DNA of 64,000 nt from Cyanosarcina radialis HA8281-LM2. GTDB taxonomy: Bacteria; Cyanobacteriota; Cyanobacteriia; Cyanobacteriales; CCAP-1448. A model generated the notes under the pieces. That model was not told where the DNA came from and searched no databases. It worked only from the letters and a program-made list of their open reading frames with translations. Each line of letters opens with the position of its first letter. Position 1 is the stretch's first letter. Made by a program: the position numbers and the translations under genes. Positions 25,226 through 34,280 of this stretch are shown piece after piece. The stretch lies in the NCBI GenBank assembly GCA_019359615.1, contig JAHHHA010000017.1, positions 1-64,000 on the forward strand, read 5' to 3'.

Positions 25226-26941
25226 ATGTCTAGAATGTTATGGAAATCTCTGGCAATCGGCCCGGTCTTCTTGAGTTCAATGCTGATGGGGGCAACCAGC
25301 GGCATGGCAGAAACGGCAGAAAATACTCAAATTGCCCAAAGCAACATTGAAGCAGCGCCAACAGCCCAGCCTGCACCAGCGAGCAATTCGCAAACCCCAG
25401 GAACGGTTGACACCCAGAACTTACAGCAAATTATCCGCTACAGTAACGAAGGCGACAACTCTTTAGAACAAATCACCAACGCTTCCCAATTTCGTGACGT
25501 GCAGCCCACCGATTGGGCTTATGAAGCCTTAGATCGGGTAGTTCAGAGATATGGTTGTTTAGTTGGATATCCCGATGGCACTTATCGGGGGCAGCGATCG
25601 CTCTCTCGTTATGAATTTGCTGCTGGGTTGAATGCTTGCTTGCGGCAAATCGAGGCCCTGATTGAAGCCCAAGACGAGAAATTCGTTGCCAAAGAAGATT
25701 TTGAAGCCCTGCAAAGACTGGTAGAAGAATTCCGTACGGAACTAGCCGCGTTAGGCAGTCGAGTAGATAATCTCGAAGGTCGCGTTTCTTTCTTAGAAGC
25801 CCATCAGTTCTCCACCACCACTAAGTTAGCTGGAGAGGTGATTTTTGCCTATACAGACACCCTAGATAATAATCCTAGTCCGGGGATATTTGGCGATCGC
25901 GTTAAGTTAGAACTAATCACTAGCTTCACAGGACAAGACTCTCTCGTTACCGAACTAGAAGCTGGGAACCTCGCCAATCAGGTACCCAAGTTCTCTGGAG
26001 TTGATACTTTTGAGGGCAACCAAACTTTTAATGTCGATGCTGCTGAAGCTAATAATAATATTGCTCTGAGCGCTCTTAACTATAGCTTTCCTATTGGCAA
26101 CGCCAATATTTACATATCTGCTACTGGTGGGGTTCACAGCGACTACGCCGATACGCTTAACCCTTACTTTGAAGACTTTGATGGCGGTAATGGGGCATTA
26201 TCTAGTTTTGCCAGCGAAAGCCCGATCTATCGAATTGGCGGCGGCGCTGGCGCTGGGGTTACTTTCGACTTCGATAAAATTGGATTTTCTGTGGGTTACT
26301 TAGCTAATGGTGCTAACGACCCCGATGCAGCCGCACCGGGTGTGGGTGGTTTGTTCAATGGCGAGTATGCTGCTTTAGCGCAATTGAACTTTAAACCCAC
26401 CGAACGAATAAATTTAGGCTTAACCTACGTCCGAGGCTTCCATCCCAGCGGCGATAATATCTTCGATGACATAGTAGGTACGGTTCCTGCCAATAATCCA
26501 GATTTTAGTGGCGCTTTTGCAGGAGAAAGTTTTACTACCAATTCCTACGGCTTTGCCGCAGCCATCCAGCCGTTTGACAGCTTATCGATTAGCGGCTTTG
26601 TCACGCTCACTGAGGCTAATGCTGAAGTAGGTGGACTTGACGCACAAGGAGAAATTTGGAGTTATGGAGTTGGGTTAGCCTTCCCTAACTTGGGCAAAGA
26701 AGGGAACTTGCTAGGTTTGTTTGCTGGTGTCGAACCGACGTTGAGAGGCTTAATTGTTGATGGCACTTCGACCAATTTCGGCCGCCGCGATAATGCCTAC
26801 CACATCGAAGGTTTCTATAAGTACCAAGTGTCAGATAATATCTCGATTACTCCTGGTGTCATCTGGCTATTAAGTCCCGGTCAGAATGATGATAACGACG
26901 ATGCCCTGATCGGTACGTTGAGAACGACCTTTACCTTTTAG
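25226..26941 (+). CDS. Iron-uptake porin with SLH domain
   Basis: A 571-residue outer-membrane porin of the cyanobacterial SLH-OprB group. A signal peptide covers about residues 1-28 (LSSMLMGATSGMAETAE), then a Q/P/A-rich linker, an SLH domain (FRDVQPTDWAYEALDRVVQR, then GCLVGYPDGTYRG and SRYEFAAGLN, about 92-150) that binds peptidoglycan, a coiled coil (about 155-190), and an OprB-like beta barrel ending LRTTFTF with the terminal aromatic typical of outer-membrane proteins. The ATG at 25226 follows GAGAGG. A TTG six bases earlier is also in frame. The upstream Fur-like site supports a role in iron passage. Confidence 0.9.
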   Translation: MSRMLWKSLAIGPVFLSSMLMGATSGMAETAENTQIAQSNIEAAPTAQPAPASNSQTPGTVDTQNLQQIIRYSNEGDNSLEQITNASQFRDVQPTDWAYEALDRVVQRYGCLVGYPDGTYRGQRSLSRYEFAAGLNACLRQIEALIEAQDEKFVAKEDFEALQRLVEEFRTELAALGSRVDNLEGRVSFLEAHQFSTTTKLAGEVIFAYTDTLDNNPSPGIFGDRVKLELITSFTGQDSLVTELEAGNLANQVPKFSGVDTFEGNQTFNVDAAEANNNIALSALNYSFPIGNANIYISATGGVHSDYADTLNPYFEDFDGGNGALSSFASESPIYRIGGGAGAGVTFDFDKIGFSVGYLANGANDPDAAAPGVGGLFNGEYAALAQLNFKPTERINLGLTYVRGFHPSGDNIFDDIVGTVPANNPDFSGAFAGESFTTNSYGFAAAIQPFDSLSISGFVTLTEANAEVGGLDAQGEIWSYGVGLAFPNLGKEGNLLGLFAGVEPTLRGLIVDGTSTNFGRRDNAYHIEGFYKYQVSDNISITPGVIWLLSPGQNDDNDDALIGTLRTTFTF

Positions 26942-26980
26942 GAGTTTAGGGGCATAGGGCATAGCTGTAGTAGCGCGTCC

Positions 26981-27097
26981 AGCTTGGGCGACAAACTCGT
27001 TACGGCTCTTAGCTTTTCCTTGGCTGACTGCTCGATCGGTGTCTTCTAGAAGTTCTGAGGGTAGGGTGAGGGTGGTGCGAACTGTCCGCTTTTTCAC
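26981..27097 (-). pseudogene. Truncated copy of the MazE-like antitoxin
   Basis: From a GTG at 27097 the frame reads KKRTVRTTLTLPSELLE and on to RNEFVAQA, nearly identical to the intact antitoxin at 28106-28381, and then changes abruptly. The remaining frame runs antisense into the 3' end of the porin gene and has no protein character. DNA homology to 28268-28450 extends back to about 27165. It is the left half of a duplicated antitoxin region. Confidence 0.75.
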
Positions 27098-27262
27098 GAT
27101 CGCTAAATTGATGTTAATAATGACATCAATTTCAGCATAACTGCTTTAAACTGGCAATGGTGGCAGCCGTCCAAATAACCCACGCAAGAGAGTTAGAGTT
27201 GAGGAAAGAGACGGAGAGGCATACCTTATAATTAAGGTGCTATCTCTCGCTAACTATCAAAT

Positions 27263-27649
27263 ATGACTACTGCGCCGCCCCAAGGTCAGCTAGTGCTATT
27301 TGATGAAATCTATCCTGAAACCAAGGCGATCGCCGTGCTGCGTCAGGAACCTGCCGAACTCGAAGCGCGAGGTTCCTTGAAGTTCGAGCGAGGGTATGAC
27401 GATCTAGATTATTTAGTTTTCTCAGTGCTGAGTTTACCGTCTCAGCATCGAGTGGCTCTGATTCGCCACCAACACGCGCCCAATCCTGGAACTGAGATCT
27501 GCGTCGTTCCGAACGAACCAGCGGTTATAGAAATGCTAATAGAAACGATCCGATTCCTGAACCTTTCAACTCAAGACCTTTCCTGGATTCATCCGCAATA
27601 CGAGATGGAGTTGAGTCAGAAAAAATGGGAATCGATCGTGCAGGGTTAA
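27263..27649 (+). CDS. Conserved hypothetical protein
   Basis: A 128-residue protein (MTTAPPQGQLVLFDEIYPET at the start, FERGYDDLDYLVFSVLSLPS in the middle, then a helical end) with no catalytic or membrane motif that I recognise. Coding character is good, and its strand differs from the surrounding minus-strand genes. It occupies a segment that splits the duplicated antitoxin region (26981-27165 and 27653-27737), so it probably arrived with an insertion or was trapped by it. Confidence 0.6.
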   Translation: MTTAPPQGQLVLFDEIYPETKAIAVLRQEPAELEARGSLKFERGYDDLDYLVFSVLSLPSQHRVALIRHQHAPNPGTEICVVPNEPAVIEMLIETIRFLNLSTQDLSWIHPQYEMELSQKKWESIVQG

Positions 27650-27652
27650 AGC

Positions 27653-27733
27653 TCAGAGATCTGGAAGGCGATCGCCTATTTCTGCTAGTTGTGCGTCCAG
27701 TTTTTCTGAAACTTCTAGGGTAATTTTGGGCGT
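27653..27733 (-). pseudogene. Remnant of the KITLEVSEEL small-protein gene
   Basis: The frame reads PKITLEVSEKLDAQLAEIGD RLPDL, then stops. It matches the remnant at 28435-28551. Where that copy has ATG, this one has ACG, so it has lost its start codon. It is the right half of the duplicated region interrupted by the 27263 gene. Confidence 0.6.
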
Positions 27734-27752
27734 AATTTACCCTTCTTGGCAG

Positions 27753-28109
27753 TTACGTTGAGTTGGTTACAAGTAAATCCAAAGCAATTAAGAGAGCTTG
27801 ATTTAGTTCGGCCATAGCCTGATTACTGAGGGTTCCCCGGAGACTCAGCAGGCGGGTTTTGGATAAGGTTCGCAACTGTTCTCCTAAAGCAATGGTGTCA
27901 GCTTCTAATCCGCCATCGGGAGCGAAAATTACGATCTGGCTGGGGTAAATTCGTCGCCCCACTCGATAAGTCGTGCAAGGAACAGCCATGACTAAAGGGC
28001 TACTCGCATTAATTGCCTCGCGACTGACAATAATGACGGGGCGAGTTCCACCTTGCTCGGAACCTTCAACAGGATCGAGCCGAGCGTTGTAAACTTCTCC
28101 CCGCTTCAT
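27753..28109 (-). CDS. MazF/PemK family toxin
   Basis: A 118-residue endoribonuclease toxin: KRGEVYNARLDPVEGSEQGG with the R/D substrate loop, TRPVIIVSREAINA, LVMAVPCTTYRVGR with the conserved PCT, and the C-terminal RTLSKTRLLSLRGTLS. These are the standard MazF/PemK motifs. Its ATG overlaps the stop of the upstream antitoxin gene by four bases. All core residues are intact, so it should be an active mRNA interferase. Confidence 0.92.
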   Translation of the reverse strand: MKRGEVYNARLDPVEGSEQGGTRPVIIVSREAINASSPLVMAVPCTTYRVGRRIYPSQIVIFAPDGGLEADTIALGEQLRTLSKTRLLSLRGTLSNQAMAELNQALLIALDLLVTNST

Positions 28110-28381
28110 GCTGGTTCTTCTCCCATTTGTAAGGCTTCCCAGCTAGCTGTAGCGAACTCTGCCTCAATTTGTAAGGCTTCCGATCGATATTCAGCATCAT
28201 CTGCCATGGGAGCAAAAGCAGCATCAATTTCTGCTCTTTTCAGTGCTGCTAATTCGCGCCGTAGGGCTTGCGCGACAAACTCGTTGCGGCTCTTAGCTTT
28301 TCCTTGACTGACTGCTCGATCGGTACCTTCTAAAAGTTCTGAGGGTAGGGTGAGGGTGGTGCGAACTGTTTGCTTTTTCAC
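28106..28381 (-). CDS. MazE/CopG-type antitoxin, GTG start
   Basis: A 91-residue antitoxin. It begins KKQTVRTTLTLPSELLEGTD, a ribbon-helix-helix beta strand and first helix (AVSQGKAKSRNEFVAQALRR completes the fold), followed by an acidic tail that should bind the toxin. The GTG at 28379-28381 is chosen because homology begins there. The frame extends to 28555 but its upstream part overlaps another decayed gene. It pairs with the MazF gene through a 4-bp overlap. Confidence 0.82.
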   Translation of the reverse strand: MKKQTVRTTLTLPSELLEGTDRAVSQGKAKSRNEFVAQALRRELAALKRAEIDAAFAPMADDAEYRSEALQIEAEFATASWEALQMGEEPA

Positions 28382-28434
28382 GATAACTAAATTGATGTTA
28401 ATAATGACATCAATTTCAGCATAACCGATCTGGG

Positions 28435-28551
28435 CTAGCAATGGTGGCAGCAGTGCAGCATCAATGTGAGGAATTTGGGTAAGCGATCGCCTATTTCTGC
28501 CAGTTGTGCGGCCAGTTCTTCTGAGACTTCTAGGGTAATTTTTGCCATCAT
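28435..28551 (-). pseudogene. Truncated KITLEVSEEL small-protein gene
   Basis: A 38-codon frame starts MMAKITLEVSEELAAQLAEI, then GDRLPKFLTL, and ends early in a cysteine/histidine-rich stretch out of character with the family. Longer relatives in cyanobacteria continue beyond this point. A second, more decayed copy lies at 27653-27733. It may be an antitoxin-like N-terminus. Confidence 0.5.
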
Positions 28552-28578
28552 GCACTCTCCCTCACGGTAATTCGTAGG

Positions 28579-28983
28579 TTACGATTTTGCCGATCGATCT
28601 GACGTTTGAAGAGACTGTAAATCTCGATCTACTTCTATTTTGGGTAATGGTTCTAACGAGCTAGTTACAGGGGAGTATCGGCAATAGCAGATAACAATGG
28701 CGGCAAAATTAGCGGTAGGAAATTCTGGGGTGTACTCTTCAACCCTTGTTACTTCCCAATCTCCAATGCGGCTGTGAGTGCTAGCACCAGGAAATTGTGC
28801 GTCGGCAAAGCGATCGATCCGATGATATTCTCTCAGTCTGTAGCCAGGTGCAGGTAAAGGAGAATCGGTTTCGTCGTAGTGTTCGGCAAGGATACTAGTT
28901 AAAGCTCCCGTGTGAGCTAGCATTCTTTCATCCCATCCTTCTGCTGACATTGATTCAGTTTTGAAAATGATGTACTTACTCAT
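28579..28983 (-). CDS. Hypothetical protein, last gene of the ParA operon
   Basis: A 134-residue protein of no family I recognise. It begins MSKYIIFKTESMSAEGWDER and contains a mixed alpha/beta segment (NFAAIVICYCRYSPVTSSLE). No membrane helix or signal peptide is evident. It starts only three bases after the stop of the 59-residue gene and reads with parA and the parB-like gene, so all four are likely one transcript. Confidence 0.65.
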   Translation of the reverse strand: MSKYIIFKTESMSAEGWDERMLAHTGALTSILAEHYDETDSPLPAPGYRLREYHRIDRFADAQFPGASTHSRIGDWEVTRVEEYTPEFPTANFAAIVICYCRYSPVTSSLEPLPKIEVDRDLQSLQTSDRSAKS

Positions 28984-28986
28984 TGC

Positions 28987-29166
28987 TCAATCCTCGTGGA
29001 AATAGGTAGGAAATTTAGTCTCCCCCTCGAAGACACAATTTACTTTCAGAACTCTGTCTAGGGTTGGTTCTATCCGTAAGAGCCTCCAGCCATACTTTTT
29101 TCCCATTATCAAACATTTTTCTGGGTCGGTGGCAGCGTGCCGCGATTCTGGATTCTCACTACTCAT
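28987..29166 (-). CDS. Small hypothetical protein in the ParA operon
   Basis: A 59-residue protein starting MSSENPESRHAATDPEKCLI, followed by KYGWRLLRIEPTLDRVLKVN and CVFEGETKFPTYF. The ATG at 29164-29166 lies five bases after the stop of the parB-like gene. A longer frame begins with TTG at 29187 but overlaps that gene. I recall similar small proteins in cyanobacteria without assigned function. The compact beta pattern could be a small regulatory or binding domain. Confidence 0.6.
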   Translation of the reverse strand: MSSENPESRHAATDPEKCLIMGKKYGWRLLRIEPTLDRVLKVNCVFEGETKFPTYFHED

Positions 29167-29171
29167 ATAAG

Positions 29172-29930
29172 TTATGATATTTGACAAGCCTGTTTTAGGT
29201 TTTTAAAAATTCCCTCTCCAAATCCCTCAATTTTATCTTCTCCTTTTTTAGTTTTAGCCAATTTCTCCAAGTTTTCCCAAGTAATATCGCGACCTGTGTT
29301 TTTCAGACGTTTTATAGCTTTCCAAGCAGCAGATCCATGTCTTTTATTACCTATTGCATCTTCGATTTCGCGTTGAGTTGTACTTACTAAGTTTGGCAAT
29401 TTTTTTAAAGTTTCATCTGGCTCTTTACTTAGCTTTTCTTTGACTTGTGAGCTAACTAGTTGCTCTAAGTTTTGATTGATGCCTTCTAATTGCTGTTTAA
29501 AAGATGTCTCAAGCTGCTGAAGTTGAATTTTAATCTGTTCTATCGAATTTGGAGTTTCTGTAAGTTTCGACGAGCTTGCCAGCTTTTCCATTTCTTCTTT
29601 AGCAGCAGCAGCTTGATCGTCAGTCAGATCGAAAACCCAAGCCCATAGTTTCTCAATTTCAATTTTTTTAGCAACTAGACACCAATCAGCACCATATACA
29701 ACTTCATACTCTTCTTCCTGACTATACTTTTCCGTGGGGCGTACAATCAAGGGAATTAGATTGCTTTTGCATTCAGTAAGACTTTTGCTTATTAACTGAT
29801 GCCTTTCATAAGAGATATCTTTCGTATCAGATTCAGGTACAGCTATTTGAAATGTGTATAATTGACCGTGGTTAATGGGTTTTATTCCTAAACTGTTGCC
29901 AATTAACTTCCGTCGTTTTGATGTATCCAT
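29172..29930 (-). CDS. ParB-like protein with altered arginine box
   Basis: A 252-residue protein. The first ~110 residues resemble the ParB/sulfiredoxin core: HQLISKSLTECKSNLIPLIV, RPTEKYSQEEEYEVVYG and LWAWVFDLTDDQAAAAKEEM follow the family order. The usual GERRxRA nucleotide box is replaced by YGADWCLVAK, so CTP or nuclease chemistry is doubtful. Residues 120-180 are a coiled coil, and the C-terminus is a helical, lysine-rich domain (GNKRHGSAAWKAIKRLKNTG). It lies six bases after parA. It could be a DNA-binding partner of ParA or something different that uses the ParA switch. Confidence 0.75.
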   Translation of the reverse strand: MDTSKRRKLIGNSLGIKPINHGQLYTFQIAVPESDTKDISYERHQLISKSLTECKSNLIPLIVRPTEKYSQEEEYEVVYGADWCLVAKKIEIEKLWAWVFDLTDDQAAAAKEEMEKLASSSKLTETPNSIEQIKIQLQQLETSFKQQLEGINQNLEQLVSSQVKEKLSKEPDETLKKLPNLVSTTQREIEDAIGNKRHGSAAWKAIKRLKNTGRDITWENLEKLAKTKKGEDKIEGFGEGIFKNLKQACQIS

Positions 29931-29936
29931 CTGCTA

Positions 29937-30785
29937 TTACTTTTTTTCGGTAATTTCAATTATATGTTCAGCGAGTTTTGCATAGCACTCAATTGCTTGT
30001 TGTGCGGCTTCTTTATCGGGATATGTTAGGTTATCATCGAATTCCGCTTCAGATAATGGATATCCTTTATCTGGACACTTAGAAACAATATTTAATCTGG
30101 GAATCCAGGTACTTTCAGGAAAAAGTTCGATTTTATTACTTACTCCGCTTCTTTCTAAAATATTAAAAAGCCTTTCACTCATCGACAAATTAAAATTAGA
30201 CGATTTTTTATCGTACATACTTACGGCAATACCTAAAACTGCCAAAGGTTGCTCTTTCAACTCTGCTACTTTGTTTAGCCTTTCAATAACATACTCTAAC
30301 GCTCGAACTGGATAGGAAGATAACTGAGTAGGAATGAGAATAGCTGAAGATGCCATAAGTGATATGCTGTTAACTTTACCAAAAGATGGAGGGGGATCGA
30401 TTAAAATAAAATCATAATTATGATTTTTTAGTTTTTTGACTAGCAAGCGATCGCTATCTATTATTTGGATTAATTCAGCTTCCATATTACTTAAACGAAT
30501 ATGAGAAGGGACAATATTTAATTGAACGTTTTTCCATTGTTTTTTAACAACAGTTTCTTCTAAAGTAGTTCTAGGCTCAGTTAGTAAATGAGTAATATCC
30601 TTCTTTCCTTGACTCTCAATATCTTCTAGTGGATCGATACCTAAGCCAGTTGTCAGATTTGCCTGAGCATCAATATCTATTAGTAATACCTGTTTGCCTA
30701 GCTGATTTAGGGCAGCAGCTAGATTAATGGTCATTGTGGTTTTTCCCACACCACCTTTGTTGTTAAAGACAGTAATAATCATCAC
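29937..30785 (-). CDS. parA: ParA family ATPase
   Basis: A 282-residue deviant Walker-type ATPase. Deviant Walker A is FNNKGGVGKTTMTINLAAAL (about residues 7-26), A-prime DIDAQANLTTGLG follows near 39, and Walker B is FILIDPPPSFG near 130. It lacks an N-terminal helix-turn-helix, so it is a short ParA. Known relatives segregate plasmids or position cargo on the nucleoid. The AT-richer composition than neighbouring ileS, and the adjacent toxin-antitoxin genes, suggest a plasmid or integrated-element origin. It heads the operon with the ParB-like and two small genes. Confidence 0.9.
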   Translation of the reverse strand: MMIITVFNNKGGVGKTTMTINLAAALNQLGKQVLLIDIDAQANLTTGLGIDPLEDIESQGKKDITHLLTEPRTTLEETVVKKQWKNVQLNIVPSHIRLSNMEAELIQIIDSDRLLVKKLKNHNYDFILIDPPPSFGKVNSISLMASSAILIPTQLSSYPVRALEYVIERLNKVAELKEQPLAVLGIAVSMYDKKSSNFNLSMSERLFNILERSGVSNKIELFPESTWIPRLNIVSKCPDKGYPLSEAEFDDNLTYPDKEAAQQAIECYAKLAEHIIEITEKK

Positions 30786-30849
30786 TCATTATTTTATTTT
30801 TAGTAACCAAATAATTCTACCATTAGATCGGCTAACCACGTTCTTTCCT

Positions 30850-30945
30850 AGTCCGCGAAGGCGGACTTTGTTATATAGCCGCGAATTCATTCGCCCAGGC
30901 TCAAAGTCCCTCTCCCAAGCCTGGGAGAGGGATTTAGGGTGAGGG
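30850..30945. repeat. Two intergenic hairpins between parA and ileS
   Basis: AGTCCGC-GAAG-GCGGACT at 30850-30867 and a CCCTCTCCC/GGGAGAGGG stem at 30908-30931, followed by GGGTGAGGGC, are both dispersed cyanobacterial repeat types. They lie between the start of the ParA operon and the ileS stop codon, and could end the ileS transcript. Confidence 0.7.
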
Positions 30946-30949
30946 CTAT

Positions 30950-33859
30950 CTAAAATTCACCCGCTAAAGCCGGAATACACCTTTCGCACAACAAAGGATG
31001 TTCTGTCGATTCACCCACATGGACTGAATAATTCCAACATCGATCGCATTTTTCCCCTTCAGCTTTCACCATCCCAACGCTGAGATCGTCGCTTCGATCG
31101 CTGTACTTTAATTCCTGCAAAGAATCGGGAGTTTCTAACAGTTCAACCTTAGAAGTTAAAAACAAATAACGCAGTTCGTCAACACCGTTACTACTCCATC
31201 CCCCTACAGGATTCAAAGCTTGCAATTGCTGGCGCAGTTCCCCGCTGGCAAGGTAAAGCAATACTTTGGCTTCCAAGGAAGAACCGATCGTTTTTTCCAC
31301 CCGTGCTTGTTCCAACACCTTGTTAACCACGGTGCGGATTTGCCGGAGTTGTTGCCATTTTTGGGCTAGTTGCGGTTGTTGCCAACTAGCTTCTAACTGC
31401 ACCCAACCGGATTGAAATACCGATTTGTAGGGCGTGGAGTAGGGGAGATATTGCCAGATATCTTCTGCCAGGTGAGATAAAACTGGAGCGATCGCCCGTG
31501 CTAAATTTTCCACAGCGATGCTCATTACCGTCTGACAACTGCGGCGGCGGAAACTATTTAGAGAACTGATATACAGCCTGTCTTTGGCAACATCGAGATA
31601 GAAGTTAGATAGATCGATCGCGCAGAAATTCTGCACCATTTGGAAGAACCGGAAGAATTGGTAATTGTCCATCACTTCCGTTATCTCGCCAAACACCTCA
31701 GTCATGCGGTGCAACATATAGCGATCGAGTTCTGGCAACTGTTCGTAAGGTACAGCATCCTTTTTGGGGTCGAAATCGTGTAAATTCCCCAACAAAAACC
31801 GTGCCGTATTGCGAATTTTGCCCCTGACATCTCCTAACTGCTTCAGGATACTTTTAGTGAGCGGGACATCGTTGGAGTAATCTACCGAAGATACCCACAG
31901 CCGCAGCACGTCAACACCGTAGGGCGGCTCTTCTTTTTGATTTTTGCCCCCAGCAATCACCACGGTTGGCTCAATGATATTTCCCAAAGATTTACTCATC
32001 TTGCGCCCGTTTTCGTCCACGGTAAAGCCGTGCGTTAATACGGTTTTATAGGGTGCAATGCCATTATTGGCGACGCTGGTGAGCAAGCTAGATTGAAACC
32101 AACCCCGATGCTGATCCGATCCTTCCAGATAGACATCGGCAGGATAGCGCAATTCCGGACGCTGCTCTAATACTGCTGCCCAAGACGAGCCAGAATCAAA
32201 CCAGACATCCATCGTATCCATACCCTTGCGGTAAGATTTGCCGTTATTGAGATAAGATTCTGGCAACAACTCCTCTACCGACAGTTCCCACCAAGCATCG
32301 GAACCTTTGGCAGCGATAATTCCTTGGATGTGGGCGATCGTTTCTTCATTTAGTAGCGGTTCTCCCGTTTCCTCGTCGTAGAACACGGGGATGGGTACGC
32401 CCCAACTGCGCTGGCGGGAGATACACCAGTCGGAACGCTCAGAAACCATAGCAGTAATCCGGTTTTCGCCTTGAGAGGGAACCCATTTTACCGATGCGAT
32501 CGCTTTTAGGGCCTCTTCCCGAAACCCTTCTACCGAAGCAAACCACTGTTCCGTCGCCCGGAAAATCGTCGGTTTTTTCGTCCGCCAGTCGTAAGGATAT
32601 TTGTGAACGTAAGGTTCCTCTTTCAGCAACGCCCCAGCTTCGGCTAAAGCCGCTACCACAGCCGCGTTACCTTCTCCCAGCACGTTCGCTCCGGCAAATT
32701 GCCCAGCTTCGGCGGTAAAGTTACCATTGTCATCTACTGGCGACAGGATAGGCAAACCGTAACGCTGACCGACAATATAGTCATCCAAACCGTGACCGGG
32801 AGCGGTGTGAACTAAGCCAGTACCCGAATCGGTGGTGATGTAATCGCCGCCGATAACTACAGGACTTTCGCGATCGAATAGGGGATGTTTGTAGGTAGAA
32901 TGCTCCAAATCCTGCCCCTTGAAGGTAGTTAGCACCTCAAACTGTGTACCAAACTTGGCAGACAACTGTTCTACCAAATCGGCAGCCACCAATAGATATT
33001 TATACTTCACCGATAACCCATCCATTTCTCCAGCGGGGGTTACCACTGCGTATGTCAGTTCGGGATTGACGGCTACTGCCAAGTTACCGGGAATCGTCCA
33101 GGGTGTAGTCGTCCAGATTGCCACGCCCAGATCGGGTAGATAAGGTTCTAACGCGGTTTTTACCCTTTTTGCCACCCCAGTCATCGGGAAAGCAGCATAC
33201 AGGCTGCGAGAGGTGTGAGTGGGGCGACCTTTATCATCTTCGGGATATTCTAGTTCTGCCTCTGCCAGTGCAGTTTTAGAACTGGGACTCCAGTGAACTG
33301 GTTTCAACCCGCGATAGATGTAACCTTTGAGAACCATTTGCCCGAACACGCCGATTTGAGCGGCTTCATATTCCGGCGTTAAAGTCAGATAAGGATGTTC
33401 CCAGTCGCCCCAACCTCCATAACGTTTAAAGTCTTGGCGTTGCTGGTCCATCGTTTTGAGAGCGAAGTCGCGGGCCTTTTGCCTCAGTTTTAAAGGAGTT
33501 AGCTGTTGCCGTTCGTCAGACTTCATCGCTTGCAAGACTTTTAATTCAATTGGCAAGCCATGACAATCCCAACCAGGCACGTAGCGAACTTTACGCCCGC
33601 GCAGCAGTTGGTAGCGATTGATAATATCTTTAAGAATTTTATTCAAGGCGTGGCCGAGATGAAGAGTGCCGTTAGCGTAGGGCGGCCCGTCGTGCAAAAT
33701 AAACAGATCGCCAGGGTTATTCTGCGACAATTGTTCGTAAATCCGATTTTCTGACCAAAACTGCTGGATTTCTGGCTCGCGCTTCAGGGCATTAGCCCGC
33801 ATATCGAACTTAGTCTGGGGGAGATTAACGGTATCTTTGTAGCTTCCTGGTGCTGTCAT
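30950..33859 (-). CDS. ileS: Isoleucyl-tRNA synthetase
   Basis: A 969-residue class I aminoacyl-tRNA synthetase charging tRNA-Ile with proofreading of valine. Landmarks: the HIGH motif in PPYANGTLHLGHALNK (HLGH at 67-70), the CP1 editing domain with TTPWTIPGNLAVAV and GTGLVHTAPGHGLDDY, KMSKS in NGRKMSKSLGN (about 618-622), an anticodon-binding helical domain, and a C-terminal zinc finger, EKCDRCWNYS and LCERC. All key parts are intact and the length is normal for a bacterial type. Confidence 0.97.
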   Translation of the reverse strand: MTAPGSYKDTVNLPQTKFDMRANALKREPEIQQFWSENRIYEQLSQNNPGDLFILHDGPPYANGTLHLGHALNKILKDIINRYQLLRGRKVRYVPGWDCHGLPIELKVLQAMKSDERQQLTPLKLRQKARDFALKTMDQQRQDFKRYGGWGDWEHPYLTLTPEYEAAQIGVFGQMVLKGYIYRGLKPVHWSPSSKTALAEAELEYPEDDKGRPTHTSRSLYAAFPMTGVAKRVKTALEPYLPDLGVAIWTTTPWTIPGNLAVAVNPELTYAVVTPAGEMDGLSVKYKYLLVAADLVEQLSAKFGTQFEVLTTFKGQDLEHSTYKHPLFDRESPVVIGGDYITTDSGTGLVHTAPGHGLDDYIVGQRYGLPILSPVDDNGNFTAEAGQFAGANVLGEGNAAVVAALAEAGALLKEEPYVHKYPYDWRTKKPTIFRATEQWFASVEGFREEALKAIASVKWVPSQGENRITAMVSERSDWCISRQRSWGVPIPVFYDEETGEPLLNEETIAHIQGIIAAKGSDAWWELSVEELLPESYLNNGKSYRKGMDTMDVWFDSGSSWAAVLEQRPELRYPADVYLEGSDQHRGWFQSSLLTSVANNGIAPYKTVLTHGFTVDENGRKMSKSLGNIIEPTVVIAGGKNQKEEPPYGVDVLRLWVSSVDYSNDVPLTKSILKQLGDVRGKIRNTARFLLGNLHDFDPKKDAVPYEQLPELDRYMLHRMTEVFGEITEVMDNYQFFRFFQMVQNFCAIDLSNFYLDVAKDRLYISSLNSFRRRSCQTVMSIAVENLARAIAPVLSHLAEDIWQYLPYSTPYKSVFQSGWVQLEASWQQPQLAQKWQQLRQIRTVVNKVLEQARVEKTIGSSLEAKVLLYLASGELRQQLQALNPVGGWSSNGVDELRYLFLTSKVELLETPDSLQELKYSDRSDDLSVGMVKAEGEKCDRCWNYSVHVGESTEHPLLCERCIPALAGEF

Positions 33860-34280
33860 TTCGATTTTGGATTTTGGATACGTTCGCTGCGCTCAGTACA
33901 AGTTTTGGATTTTGGATTTTGCCCGCAGATGAATCTGGGGGCTGGCGATCGAATTTTTCTCGATCGCGATTGCATCCCAAAAATTAAGAGCAGATTTTTC
34001 AAATATATCTTAGGACTTACGAAAGACGATCGCCCTCCCGATCGAAGATGGAAGATGGAGGAGAGGGGGAGAGAGGGGAAAATTTTTAAGTTCTGACTTT
34101 TGACTTCTGACTGCGTTATAACAGCTTGCCACCTCGAATAAACCAAGCGATCGCACGCTGGCATCAATTAGATCTAGAGCGATCCCTCCAGAAGCAAAAC
34201 AGCCGGGTACAATGAAGTAAAGACTTGCGATCGCTTTAGTTCCAGGGAACATCAAATAGACAGCTTCATACAATTTAGCT
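33860..34280. other. Gene-free region upstream of ileS
   Basis: No supportable gene. The first ~65 bases are tandem-like GATTTTGGATTTTGGAT fragments of a type common before cyanobacterial genes. A purine-rich stretch lies near 34040-34080. The ileS promoter and that of the 129-residue gene must lie here, but no convincing boxes stand out. Confidence 0.5.

Noticed and set aside
28556..30785. Interpreting the ParA region as an intact plasmid origin
   Set aside because: No replication initiator gene or iteron set is seen, and ileS and dapB flank it as normal chromosome genes.
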